Below, one piece after another: positions 7,950 through 14,806 of a stretch of 19,093 nt of DNA. The stretch is taken from assembly GCA_937907435.1 (NCBI GenBank), contig CALCIA010000314.1:1-19093 (forward strand). Direction: 5' to 3'. The notes beneath the pieces were generated by a model, which was not told the DNA's origin, made no database searches, and saw nothing but the letters and a program-made list of their open reading frames with translations. The translations under genes were made by a program, and so were the position numbers. This DNA comes from an uncultured Actinomycetes bacterium. Lineage in GTDB: Bacteria; Actinomycetota; Thermoleophilia; Solirubrobacterales; 70-9. The stretch's first letter is position 1, and every line of letters starts with the position of its first letter.

Positions 7950-8075
7950 GCCCGGTCGGTCCCCTCCCGGGCTCCGCGGCGCTCGCGCGGCTCCCGTCCC
8001 TTCCCTCGAACCCCGGCACCGCGGAATCACTCGCCGAGGTCCCGGGTCCCCGCCGGCTCGACCGCACTTCGTCGA

Positions 8076-8093
8076 AAGTAGGAAGTGCTACTG
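8076..8093. promoter_or_regulatory. Shared operator-like palindrome, copy 2
   Basis: AAGTAGGAAGTGCTACTG matches the motif upstream of the crotonase (6654-6671) at 16 of 18 positions. The inner half-sites AGTAG and CTACT remain inverted. It lies 61 nt upstream of the dehydrogenase GTG start, in the probable promoter. The shared motif links two genes of the same pathway on opposite strands. Confidence 0.6.
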
Positions 8094-8154
8094 TCCACTC
8101 GCCTTCGGGGCGGGCACGGGAGCGCCCCGGTCAATCCGACCAGAGGAGAGAACC

Positions 8155-9372
8155 GTGGCGACCGCGACCTCAGACGGCTCCAGCGTCATCAAGCCCGACC
8201 ACGCGGCAGGGCGCAAGCACTTCATCTTCAGCCAGGAGCACGAAGACCTGCGGGAGTCCATGCAGGCCTGGGTGAAAAACGAGCTGTATCCCCACCGCAA
8301 CGAGTGGGAGGACACCTACTGGCCGACCTCGGCGATGGAACGGGCGGGCGAGCTCGGTTACCTCGGCCTCTGCTTCCCGGAGGAGTACGGCGGCCAGGGT
8401 GGCGACTACTACTACTCGCTGGTGCGGGCCGAGTGCATGAGCTACTCGGGCTCGGGTGGGACCAACATGGCCTTCGCGGTGCAGTCCGACATGGTGCTGC
8501 CGCCGATCCACCTGCTCGGCACCGAGGCGCAGAAGAAGCGCTATCTCGAACCGGGCCTGAAGGGCGAAAAGGTGGGCGCGCTGGGGATCACCGAGCCGGG
8601 CGCCGGGTCAGATGTCGCCGGAATCCGCACGACCGCGATACGGGACGGTGACGAATTCGTCATCAACGGCTCGAAGACGTTCATCACCAACGGGCCGCGC
8701 GCCGACTTCATCGTCCTCGTCTGCAAGACGAACCCGGAGGAGCGCCACGCTGGCATCACCCTCTTCGTCATCGACCTGAAGGACGAGGACGGGAACCTGG
8801 TGCCCGGCTTCAGCGTCTCGGCGGAGCTGGAGAAGATGGGCATGCACGCCTCCGACACCGGCGAACTGGCCTTCGAAGACGTCCGCGTCCCGGCCGACTC
8901 GATCCTCGGCGAAGAGGGCAAAGGCTTCTACCACATCGCCTGGGAGCTCCAAGGCGAGCGCCTCGTCGCCGCCGCGGGCTGCCACGCGGGGGCGGAACGG
9001 ATGATCGAGAAAGCGATCGAGTACGCGAACGAGCGCGAAGCCTTCGGGCGGCCGATCGGCAAGTTCCAGGCGCTTCGTCACAAGATCGCGGAGATGGCGA
9101 CCAAGACCGAGGCCGCCAAGGCGATGACCTACGCGACCGCCTGGCGCTTCGCCAACGGCGAGTACCCGGTGCGCGAGATCACGATGGCGAAGCTCAACGC
9201 CTCGCGGGTGGCGTGCGAGGTCGCCGACGACGCGATCCAGATCCTCGGCGGCTACGGCTACATGAAGGAGTACGAGATCGAGCGCGCCTACCGTGATGTC
9301 CGCCTCAACCGGATCGGTGCCGGCACCGACGAGGTGATGCTTGACGTGATCGGGCGGAGCTACGGGCTGTAG
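8155..9372 (+). CDS. Acyl-CoA dehydrogenase (isovaleryl/long-chain-type base)
   Basis: This is a 405-aa, full-length FAD flavoenzyme. Typical signatures are ALGITEPGAGSDVAG (142-156), NGSKTFITNG (171-180), REAFGRPIGKFQ (294-305) and the C-terminal QILGGYGYMKEYEIER. It introduces an alpha-beta double bond into an acyl-CoA and passes electrons to ETF. The C-terminal catalytic Glu of medium- and short-chain enzymes is absent (IGAGTDEV in place of YEGTS). Glu268 in GERLVAA instead matches the helix-G base of isovaleryl- and long-chain acyl-CoA dehydrogenases. The GTG start has an AGAGGAGAG ribosome site 6 nt away; the frame is open farther upstream but that part is not protein-like. An operator-like motif shared with the crotonase lies upstream. 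Confidence 0.94.
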   Translation: MATATSDGSSVIKPDHAAGRKHFIFSQEHEDLRESMQAWVKNELYPHRNEWEDTYWPTSAMERAGELGYLGLCFPEEYGGQGGDYYYSLVRAECMSYSGSGGTNMAFAVQSDMVLPPIHLLGTEAQKKRYLEPGLKGEKVGALGITEPGAGSDVAGIRTTAIRDGDEFVINGSKTFITNGPRADFIVLVCKTNPEERHAGITLFVIDLKDEDGNLVPGFSVSAELEKMGMHASDTGELAFEDVRVPADSILGEEGKGFYHIAWELQGERLVAAAGCHAGAERMIEKAIEYANEREAFGRPIGKFQALRHKIAEMATKTEAAKAMTYATAWRFANGEYPVREITMAKLNASRVACEVADDAIQILGGYGYMKEYEIERAYRDVRLNRIGAGTDEVMLDVIGRSYGL

Positions 9373-9393
9373 TGGCTGATCCCGTGCCCGGGA

Positions 9394-9591
9394 CTAGCCG
9401 TGGCCGAGCAGGACCGTGGCGATCACGACGAGGAAGCCGACCAACATCGAACCCCAGAGGTAGTAGACGAGCTGCCGTAGCTCTTTGAGGTCGCCTTCGA
9501 CGCGGTCGAAGCGTCGGTCGACCGCATCGAATCGCCGATCAATGTTCCCCACCAGATCATCAACCCTTTCGTCGGTCCACCGCTTGCGCAT
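9394..9591 (-). CDS. Small coiled-coil, single-pass membrane protein
   Basis: This is a 65-aa protein. It starts MRKRWTDERVDDL, continues with a charged, heptad-like helix containing two FDxVDRRFDRV-style repeats (residues 17-40), and ends with one membrane helix (about 46-63, MLVGFLVVIATVLLG). I know no function; small proteins with an RWTDER opening, an F-D-x-V-D coiled coil and a terminal helix recur in related actinobacteria (from memory). GGAG lies 11 nt upstream of ATG. It sits on the opposite strand between the two dehydrogenases, and shares a 66-bp divergent promoter region with the second one. A much longer open frame extends upstream in this frame but only shadows the dehydrogenase. 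Confidence 0.7.
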   Translation of the reverse strand: MRKRWTDERVDDLVGNIDRRFDAVDRRFDRVEGDLKELRQLVYYLWGSMLVGFLVVIATVLLGHG

Positions 9592-9620
9592 GGGTCGACC
9601 GTACTCCAGGTTCGCCGCTG

Positions 9621-9643
9621 ATTCTCGGTTTGTTACAGAGAAT
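9621..9643. promoter_or_regulatory. Inverted repeat in divergent promoter (ATTCTC-N11-GAGAAT)
   Basis: ATTCTC (9621-9626) and GAGAAT (9638-9643) form a 6-bp inverted repeat with an 11-bp spacer. It lies in the 66-bp gap between the small membrane protein gene (leftward) and the second dehydrogenase (rightward). It is an operator candidate only; I see no second copy in the window. Confidence 0.3.
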
Positions 9644-9657
9644 TTCCAATTGGCCCT

Positions 9658-10842
9658 ATGACCGCCCCAGTCGTCAAAGACAGTGGCGCGCGCGCCGTCC
9701 TGCCGCCGTTCGGCGCCGAGCACGAGGAGCTCCGCCAGACCGTGGCGCGGTTCGTCGCCGCCGAGATCGCCCCGCACGTCGACGAGTGGGAGCAGGCCGA
9801 AGAATTCCCCCGCGAGCTGTACCGGCGCTGCGCCGAGCTCGGCTTCCTCGGGCTGAAGTTCCCCGAGCGCCTCGGCGGCCAGGGCGGCGACCACCTCCAC
9901 GACGCGGTGTGGGTCGAGGAGCTGGCGCGCACCGGCGGCTCCGGCGGCGTCGCCGCGGGCCTGAACGCGCACGCCTCGATCGCCCTGCCGCCGATCTTCA
10001 ACTTCGGCACCGAGGAGCAGCACCAGCGCTGGCTGGTACCGGGGATCGCGGGCGAGAAGATCGGCGCGCTCGGCATCACCGAGCCGGGCGCCGGGTCCGA
10101 CGTCGCCGGCATCTCCACCACCGCGCGGAAGATCGACGGCGGCTACCTCGTCAACGGCGCCAAGACCTTCATCACCAACGGCGTCCGCGCCGACTTCCTC
10201 GTCTGCGCCTGCAAGACGACCGAGGCGGGCGGCCACGACGGCATCTCCTTCCTCGTCCTCGAGCGCGACATGCCCGGCTACGAGGTCTCGCGGAAGCTGG
10301 AGAAGCTCGGTTGGCACTCCTCCGACACCGGCGAGCTGTCCTTCACCGACGTCGAGGTGCCCGCCGCGAACCTCCTCGGCGAGGAGAACGGCGGCTTCCG
10401 CCTGATCATGGCCAACTTCGCCTGGGAGCGCCTGCTGATGGCGGTCGGCGCCGTCGGCGCGATGCAGCGCCTCATCGACACCGCCGTCGCCTACGCCAAG
10501 GACCGCGAAGCCTTCGGCCGCCCGATCGGCAAGTTCCAGGCGATCCGCCACCAGATCGCCGAGATGGCGATGAAGGCCGAGGTCTCCCGCGCCCTCACCT
10601 ACGACGCCCTCCGCCTCTTCCACACCGGCCAACCCTGCATCCAGCAGGTCTCGATGGCCAAGCTCCTCACCCAGCGCGCCGTCCTCGAGATCGCCGACCA
10701 GACCCTCCAGATCCACGGCGGCTACGGCTACACCCGCGAGTACGGCATCGAGCGCGCCGTCCGTGATGCCCGCCTGGGCCCGATCGGCGGCGGCACCGAC
10801 GAGGTGATGAAGGAGATCATCGGTAAAACGATGGGACTGTGA
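9658..10842 (+). CDS. Acyl-CoA dehydrogenase, second copy
   Basis: This is a 394-aa flavoenzyme closely related to the one at 8155. It shares ALGITEPGAGSDVAGI (137-152), NGAKTFITNG (167-176), DREAFGRPIGKFQAIRHQIA and QIHGGYGYTREYGIER. As there, the C-terminal Glu is missing (IGGGTDEV), and Glu257 in AWERLL is the likely base, as in isovaleryl- and long-chain enzymes. The two differ at the N terminus and in substrate-lining stretches, so they probably serve different acyl chains. There is no convincing ribosome site before the ATG. The stop overlaps the next gene by 4 bp (GTGA), so a small conserved protein is made from the same mRNA. Confidence 0.93.
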   Translation: MTAPVVKDSGARAVLPPFGAEHEELRQTVARFVAAEIAPHVDEWEQAEEFPRELYRRCAELGFLGLKFPERLGGQGGDHLHDAVWVEELARTGGSGGVAAGLNAHASIALPPIFNFGTEEQHQRWLVPGIAGEKIGALGITEPGAGSDVAGISTTARKIDGGYLVNGAKTFITNGVRADFLVCACKTTEAGGHDGISFLVLERDMPGYEVSRKLEKLGWHSSDTGELSFTDVEVPAANLLGEENGGFRLIMANFAWERLLMAVGAVGAMQRLIDTAVAYAKDREAFGRPIGKFQAIRHQIAEMAMKAEVSRALTYDALRLFHTGQPCIQQVSMAKLLTQRAVLEIADQTLQIHGGYGYTREYGIERAVRDARLGPIGGGTDEVMKEIIGKTMGL

Positions 10843-11171
10843 GCGCGGACAACTACTCGCTCGTCGCGCAGGCGATCCAGGAGAAACTGCAGGTCCAGGC
10901 CAACTACAACGGCAGACACCGAGAAATGTGCCCGCATGCGCTCGGAACCAAGAACGGACGCCGACAGGCGCTTTTCTTCCAGTTCGGCGGCGAGAGTGAG
11001 CGCGGGCTCGAGCCGGGCGGCGACTGGCGCTGTCTTCCCGTGAACGATCTGAGCGACGTCTCGCTGCACGAAGGCGCCTGGCACACCGACCACCGCTACG
11101 GCCGAGCCCGGCAGACATGCGTCGACGAGGTCGACGCGGCAGTGCCGGTGGAGGGAAGATCGACCGCGTGA
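10839..11171 (+). CDS. Conserved small protein, possibly WYL-like
   Basis: This is a 110-aa protein translated from a GTG that overlaps the dehydrogenase stop (GTGA). Blocks that look conserved are VQANYNGRHREMCPHALG (19-36), NGRRQALFFQFGGES, WRCLPVNDLSDVSL and GAWHTDH, ending in TCVDEVDAAV. The pattern Y-x-G-x-x-R, then P-H-x-L-G and G-R-x-x-x-x-x-Q, then W-x-C-L-x-V resembles a stand-alone WYL-type ligand or nucleic-acid-binding fold, but that is my inference. Similar free-standing proteins occur widely without known function. It in turn overlaps the phosphatase gene by GTGA, placing three products on one coupled message. It has no membrane segment or signal peptide. Confidence 0.75.
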   Translation: MSADNYSLVAQAIQEKLQVQANYNGRHREMCPHALGTKNGRRQALFFQFGGESERGLEPGGDWRCLPVNDLSDVSLHEGAWHTDHRYGRARQTCVDEVDAAVPVEGRSTA

Positions 11172-11599
11172 TCTACCTGCTGCGACACGGTGACGCCGAG
11201 CACGGCGACATGGACGACGCGGCGCGCAGGCTGACCGCGAAGGGCGAGCGGCAGGCGCGGGACGCGGGGCTCGCGCTTCGCGAGCTCGGGGTCGGGATCG
11301 ACGCCTGCCTCGCCTCGCCGAAGGTGCGCGCGCTGGACACGGCGCGGATCGCCTGTGAGGCGCTCGGGGTCGAGGTGGAGATGACGGAGGCTTTGCGGGG
11401 TGGGCCGTTCGACGCGCTCGACCTGACGGCCGGTCGCGGGGACGTGCTGATGGTCGGACACGAGCCGGACTTCTCGAACGAGGTCGCGCGGCTCACCGGG
11501 GCCAAGGTGGCGATCAAGAAGGGCGGGATCGCGGTGGTCGACGGTTCGACGCTCGTCGCGCTCCTCCGTCCCAAAGAACTTCGGCGGATCGCGGGCTGA
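11168..11599 (+). CDS. sixA: SixA-type histidine phosphatase
   Basis: This is a 143-aa histidine phosphatase-superfamily protein. The RHG motif is at the very N terminus (VIYLLRHGDAEHG, with Arg6 and His7), a second Arg lies at 54 in SPKVRALDTA, and the second catalytic His98 lies in MVGHEPDFS. The short length and the H-G-D-A-E motif match SixA phosphohistidine phosphatases rather than phosphoglycerate mutases. SixA removes phosphate from phosphohistidine proteins; the partner here is not identifiable. The start is GTG at 11168, with GGAGGGAAG upstream and a GTGA overlap with the preceding small gene; a longer frame begins at 11117 but lies inside that gene. A hairpin repeat follows the stop. 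Confidence 0.88.
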   Translation: MIYLLRHGDAEHGDMDDAARRLTAKGERQARDAGLALRELGVGIDACLASPKVRALDTARIACEALGVEVEMTEALRGGPFDALDLTAGRGDVLMVGHEPDFSNEVARLTGAKVAIKKGGIAVVDGSTLVALLRPKELRRIAG

Positions 11600-11616
11600 C
11601 GGGCTCATCGCGTTCC

Positions 11617-11655
11617 GCTGTTCCTTATGTGGGCTATACCGGCAGAAGGAACAGC
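11617..11655. repeat. Intergenic hairpin repeat, copy 2
   Basis: GCTGTTCCTT (11617-11626) pairs perfectly with AAGGAACAGC (11646-11655), with partial pairing inside (ATGTGGGC against CCGGCAG). CGTTCC precedes it, as in the other copies. It lies between the converging phosphatase and GAP-like genes, so it could act as a two-way terminator although no T-run is present. Confidence 0.8.
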
Positions 11656-11679
11656 TGGGAAGAGGGACGCCGCGCGGCG

Positions 11680-12402
11680 TCAGTGGAAGATCAGGAAGGC
11701 CGCGCCGCGGATGAGGAGCAGGCAGCCGAGGACCAGGGCGACCCAGCCGGCGGCGCGGGCCGCGTTCTGGGAGATCCACTCGCGGAAGCGGACGACGGCG
11801 CCTTCGGTCCATTTCGGGGCGAGGTGGAAGCCGATCAGGGGCAGCTCGAGGAGGAGCTGCTGGATCAGGCAGAAGATGATCACCGCAAGGGCCGTGGAGG
11901 CCGTCGGCCAGCCGAGCTTCGAGATCTTGTCGAGGGCGACGAAGTAGGAGGCTCCGGGCAGGGAGAGGAGCGCGCCGACGGCGAAGGTGATGCGCATCGA
12001 CCCGCGGCCCAGGAGGCGTTCCGGGAGTGATTCCTTTTCCTCCTCGGGGCCGTGCTTTTCTTCGCGGTGCCGGCGGCGGCTCTCTTTGGCCTGCGCCACC
12101 CGGCCGGAGAGGAAGGCCCAGCCGACGAGCACGAGGATCGCGCCGAGGACCAGGTCCTCGAGCGGGCTCAGGGTCTGCTTGCTCGTTTCCACCCCGCTGT
12201 CGCCCTGCAGGGAGAAGACGATCGCCATGCCGAGGCCGATGCTGGCGACGTAGGCGCCGAGGAGGTATCCGGTGATCAACCGCCGCGGGTCGGGCAGCAG
12301 CATCATGATCGTCACCGCCGCCAGCAGCGTCGGGTTGAACATCGCCAGCAGCGAGAGCAGGAAGATCGAGAAGACGTCACCCACGGGCGGGATGTATCTC
12401 AT
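11680..12402 (-). CDS. GAP/Sap-family (SfLAP-like) polytopic membrane protein
   Basis: This is a 240-aa protein with six predicted membrane segments (about 10-36, 42-64, 80-100, 138-158, 168-193, 215-238). A highly charged cytoplasmic loop with many Lys, Arg and Glu residues lies at 103-132. The topology, an early FNPTLLAAV stretch and LSLPGASYFVALDKI in the fourth segment match GAP-family proteins (PF11139), related to the mycobacterial sulfolipid-addressing protein Sap and other LysE-like small exporters. The substrate is unknown. An ATG start at MRYIPPVG is chosen; a further upstream ATG at 12507 would add an unlikely Arg/Ser/Cys-rich leader, and the GTG at residue 7 is another option. No clear ribosome site is visible. 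It diverges from the SDR gene. Confidence 0.78.
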   Translation of the reverse strand: MRYIPPVGDVFSIFLLSLLAMFNPTLLAAVTIMMLLPDPRRLITGYLLGAYVASIGLGMAIVFSLQGDSGVETSKQTLSPLEDLVLGAILVLVGWAFLSGRVAQAKESRRRHREEKHGPEEEKESLPERLLGRGSMRITFAVGALLSLPGASYFVALDKISKLGWPTASTALAVIIFCLIQQLLLELPLIGFHLAPKWTEGAVVRFREWISQNAARAAGWVALVLGCLLLIRGAAFLIFH

Positions 12403-12526
12403 GTCGGAGGGCTGAGAGCAACAGCGGGCCACCGGAGCCGCGACGCCTGAGGACTGGCCGGCGAGCCAGGATCGGCCCGTCCGTGTAGCCTCCGCGACCG
12501 ACTTCACGAGCTAGGAGAGGGGAACC

Positions 12527-13357
12527 ATGGGACTTCTGGACGGCAAAGCGGCGATCGTCACCGGGTCGGCGCGCGGGATCGGGCGGGCGACCGCCGAGCT
12601 GTTCGCCGCCGAGGGCGCGAAGGTGCTGATCAACGACCTCGACGCCGACGTGGCGGAGCAGGCGGCGGGCGAGATCAGCGGTGAGACCGCGGTCTTCGCG
12701 GGCGACCTGACCAAGGAGGGCGCCGCCGACCAGCTCGTCGCCGCGGGCGTCGACGCCTTCGGCAACGTCGACATCGTCGTCAACAATGCGGGCTACACCT
12801 GGGACGGCGTCGCCCACCGGATGACCGACGAGCAGTTCCAGGCGATGCTCGACATCCACACGATCGTGCCGTTCCGCGTCGCCCGCGCGCTCGCCCCGCA
12901 CTGGCGCGAGGCCGCCAAGAAGGAGCGCGAGGAGGGCCAGGAGGTTTTCCGCAAGCTGATCAACGTCTCCTCGACCTCGGGCACGATGGGCAACGCCGGC
13001 CAGGTCAACTACTCGGCCGCCAAGATGGGCGTCGTCGGCGTCACCAAAACGCTGGCCAAGGAGTGGGGCCAGTTCAAGATCAACGTCAACGCGGTCGCCT
13101 TCGGCTTCGTCGAAACGCGCCTCACCGCCGCCAAGGAGGCGGGCGAGGAAATGACGACCCCGAGCGGCGAGAAGGTCGAGCTCGGCATCCCCGAGCAGAT
13201 GCGGGCGATGGCCTCGGCGATCATCCCGCTCGGCCGCCCGGCCACCCCGGCGGAGGCCTCCGGCCCGGTCCTCTTCCTGGCCTCGCCGCTCGCCAACTAC
13301 GTGCACGGCCAGGTGCTGAACATCACCGGCGGCATGTTCGGGGGGATGTACACCTGA
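12527..13357 (+). CDS. Short-chain dehydrogenase/reductase (FabG/HSD-like)
   Basis: This is a 276-aa classical SDR. The nucleotide-binding motif TGSARGIG is at 12-19, and Asp37 in LINDLD favours NAD(H). NNAG is at 86-89. The catalytic Ser148/149, Tyr162 and Lys166 lie in INVSSTSG and NYSAAKMG. The usual catalytic Asn is replaced by His111 (LDIHTIVPF), as in many hydroxyacyl-CoA-type SDRs. It probably oxidises or reduces a 3-hydroxy/3-oxoacyl-CoA or a sterol-like alcohol. AGGAGAGGGG precedes the ATG. Two insertions (KKEREEGQEV and TTPSGEKVELG) make it longer than FabG. Its stop overlaps the start of the next gene, so the two form an operon. Confidence 0.92.
   Translation: MGLLDGKAAIVTGSARGIGRATAELFAAEGAKVLINDLDADVAEQAAGEISGETAVFAGDLTKEGAADQLVAAGVDAFGNVDIVVNNAGYTWDGVAHRMTDEQFQAMLDIHTIVPFRVARALAPHWREAAKKEREEGQEVFRKLINVSSTSGTMGNAGQVNYSAAKMGVVGVTKTLAKEWGQFKINVNAVAFGFVETRLTAAKEAGEEMTTPSGEKVELGIPEQMRAMASAIIPLGRPATPAEASGPVLFLASPLANYVHGQVLNITGGMFGGMYT
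13340..13346 (+). promoter_or_regulatory. Ribosome binding site that supports a CTG start
   Basis: GGGGGGA lies 7 nt before CTG at 13354. No ATG, GTG or TTG exists in that frame between the SDR stop region and the conserved protein core. With the CTGA overlap, this decides the start of the DDN-like gene. Confidence 0.55.
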
Positions 13358-13845
13358 GCACCGCTTCGCCCACCGCCGAGCGTCCCGAGCCGCTCTACCT
13401 GCGCTACGCCGACCAGCTCTGGCCGGTCACCAACCGGCTGGCGGGCGCCCACACCTTCCTCTACCGCAGGACGGGTGGGCGCCTCGGCGCGCGGGTCCCC
13501 GGCGGCCGCGGACGGATGCTGCTGCTCGACCACGTCGGCGCCAAGAGCGGCGCCCTACGCACCACCCCGCTCCTCTACGTGCCGGACGGGGAGAACCTCG
13601 TCCTCGTCGCCTCCAAGGGCGGCTTCCCGAAGCACCCCGCCTGGTTCCACAACCTGCGCGCGCACCCGCTCACCTACGTGCAGGTCGGCGCCGAGCGGCG
13701 GCGCGTGCGGGCGCGGGAGGCGACGGCGGCGGAGCGGCCGCGGCTCTGGGACGAGGCCGACGCGGTCTGGCCGGGTTACGCGGACTACCGCGCGCGGACC
13801 GACCGCGAGATCCCGCTGGTCGTGCTCGAGCCGGCCCCGGCGTGA
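13354..13845 (+). CDS. DDN/DUF385-family F420-type nitroreductase-like protein
   Basis: This is a 163-aa protein of the deazaflavin (F420)-dependent reductase family (PF04075, DDN-like). Core features are MLLLDHVGAKSGALRTTPLL (50-69), LVLVASKGGFPKHPAWFHNL (about 79-98) and the closing REIPLVVLEP. These give the split-barrel fold with the K-S-G-x-x-R loop that contacts cofactor phosphate. Members use F420H2 to reduce quinones, nitroaromatics or enones; the substrate is unknown. The likely start is CTG, overlapping the SDR stop (CTGA) behind a GGGGGG ribosome site; other start codons are absent until after the conserved N-terminal helix. It is co-transcribed with the SDR and is followed by a hairpin repeat. 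Confidence 0.82.
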   Translation: MSTASPTAERPEPLYLRYADQLWPVTNRLAGAHTFLYRRTGGRLGARVPGGRGRMLLLDHVGAKSGALRTTPLLYVPDGENLVLVASKGGFPKHPAWFHNLRAHPLTYVQVGAERRRVRAREATAAERPRLWDEADAVWPGYADYRARTDREIPLVVLEPAPA

Positions 13846-13852
13846 CCGTTCC

Positions 13853-13891
13853 GCTGTTCCTTATGGCGCCCACAGGACCATAAAGAACAGC
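13853..13891. repeat. Intergenic hairpin repeat, copy 3
   Basis: GCTGTTCCTTATGG (13853-13866) pairs with CCATAAAGAACAGC (13878-13891) over 14 bp with one C-A mismatch, around an 11-nt loop. CGTTCC immediately precedes it. It begins 7 nt after the stop of the DDN-like gene and lies between converging genes. The first ten bases are identical to the other two copies. Confidence 0.82.
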
Positions 13892-13903
13892 CGGCGGCTG
13901 CTT

Positions 13904-14758
13904 CTAGGCCTGGCGGCGCTCCTCGGCGGGCAGGTTGCCGCCGTCGCGGGCGAACATCTCCGGCGGCCACGGCCCGACCCAGTCGTCGCGGGCGCCGTCG
14001 ATCGTGATCGTCGTCCCGGAGTAGTAGTCCCCCGCGGGCGACGCCAGGTAGGCGAGCAGCCAGGCGACCTCCTCCGGCCGCCCGGTGCGCCCGAGCGGGA
14101 TCGAGTGGGCGATGTTCTCGACCACCTGGCGCGGATACTTGGTCAGCATCGTCTCGGTCGCGAACTGGCCGGCGGCGATCGCGCAGGTGGTGATGCCGAA
14201 GCGCGACCACTCGATCGCCAGCGTCCGCATCATGTTCTCCACCGCCGCCCGCGCAGCCCCCGAGTGGACCATCCCCGGCATCCCGTTGTGGGGCGAGAGG
14301 GTGACGCTGAGGATCTTGCCGCCTTCTGCGGGGATGAACGCCTTGGTCGCCGCCGCGTGGGACATCAGCCACGTTCCCGTCACGTTCAGCTCGACCACCG
14401 TGCGGAAGCCTTTCGGCGAGATCGCCTCGGCGGGCGAGAGGAACTGCCCGCCCGCATTGTTGACCAGCACGTCGAGGCGCTCGTGCCGTTCCAGCAGGTG
14501 GTCGAAGAAGGCGTCGACCGGCTCCTCCTCGCGGATGTCGAGCACCTCGTGCTCGAAGGCGCCCGGCAGCCCGGCGGCGAGCGCGGCCGTCTCGGCAAGC
14601 GGCTCGAGGCGGCGCCCGCAGCCGACCACGGTCGCGCCCAGGCGCACCATCTCCAGCGCCGTCTCGCGCCCCAGGCCGCTCCCGGCCCCGGACACCACGA
14701 CCACCCGGCCGTCGAGCAAACCGTCACGAAACACCTGCGAACGCGAGCTTTCAGCCAT
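13904..14758 (-). CDS. SDR-family enoyl-CoA reductase-like protein (PECR-like)
   Basis: This is a 284-aa SDR. The cofactor motif is SGAGSGLG (23-30), Arg49 and Arg50 after strand 2 (GCGRRLE) favour NADP(H), and NNAG is at 100-103. In place of the usual Tyr-x-x-x-Lys it has MVHSGAARAAVENM (163-176). The HSGAARA block, followed by LAIEWSRFGIT, matches peroxisomal trans-2-enoyl-CoA reductase and dienoyl-CoA-reductase-like SDRs rather than FabG. It probably acts on an unsaturated acyl-CoA with NADPH. The C terminus WVGPWPPEMFARDG is lineage-specific. A longer open frame continues upstream across the next gene and is rejected. It shares a 48-bp divergent promoter with the metallo-hydrolase; GGGTGG serves as ribosome site. 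Confidence 0.9.
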   Translation of the reverse strand: MAESSRSQVFRDGLLDGRVVVVSGAGSGLGRETALEMVRLGATVVGCGRRLEPLAETAALAAGLPGAFEHEVLDIREEEPVDAFFDHLLERHERLDVLVNNAGGQFLSPAEAISPKGFRTVVELNVTGTWLMSHAAATKAFIPAEGGKILSVTLSPHNGMPGMVHSGAARAAVENMMRTLAIEWSRFGITTCAIAAGQFATETMLTKYPRQVVENIAHSIPLGRTGRPEEVAWLLAYLASPAGDYYSGTTITIDGARDDWVGPWPPEMFARDGGNLPAEERRQA

Positions 14759-14806
14759 CGGCGGCCACCCTACAGTCACGATCCGCAGGCGTACTGTTGA
14801 GGTTTC

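Larger units (their letters stand above)
7522..8154. other. 633-bp divergent non-coding region rich in inverted repeats
   Basis: This lies between the RTX-like gene (leftward) and an acyl-CoA dehydrogenase (rightward). Open frames through it lack ribosome sites, family features and sensible starts, and I do not accept any of them. It holds a perfect 18-bp inverted repeat (7615-7663), two 43-nt GATAG-loop elements (7687-7729 and 7907-7949), a cluster of CACGGA/TCCGTG hexamers (7775-7836), a short perfect hairpin (7863-7882) and an operator-like palindrome (8076-8093). Both gene promoters must also lie here. Confidence 0.75.

Noticed and set aside
7642..8067. A 141-codon open frame on the minus strand through the divergent intergenic region
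   Set aside because: It lacks a ribosome site and hydrophobic core, is rich in Arg, Pro and Ser, and simply translates the two 43-nt repeat elements.
7720..8154. N-terminal extension of the first acyl-CoA dehydrogenase
   Set aside because: The frame is open but not protein-like and contains the operator motif and one 43-nt element; the GTG at 8155 has a strong ribosome site and gives the family length.
9592..11118. Very long minus-strand open frame antisense to the second dehydrogenase
   Set aside because: Typical high-GC antisense shadow (Val/Gly/Asp/Glu/Arg-rich); only its last 65 codons have a real start, ribosome site and membrane helix.
14759..14806. ACAGT/ACTGT inverted repeat in the 48-bp divergent promoter of the SDR and lactonase genes
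   Set aside because: Only 5 bp per arm with no second copy; too weak to call an operator.
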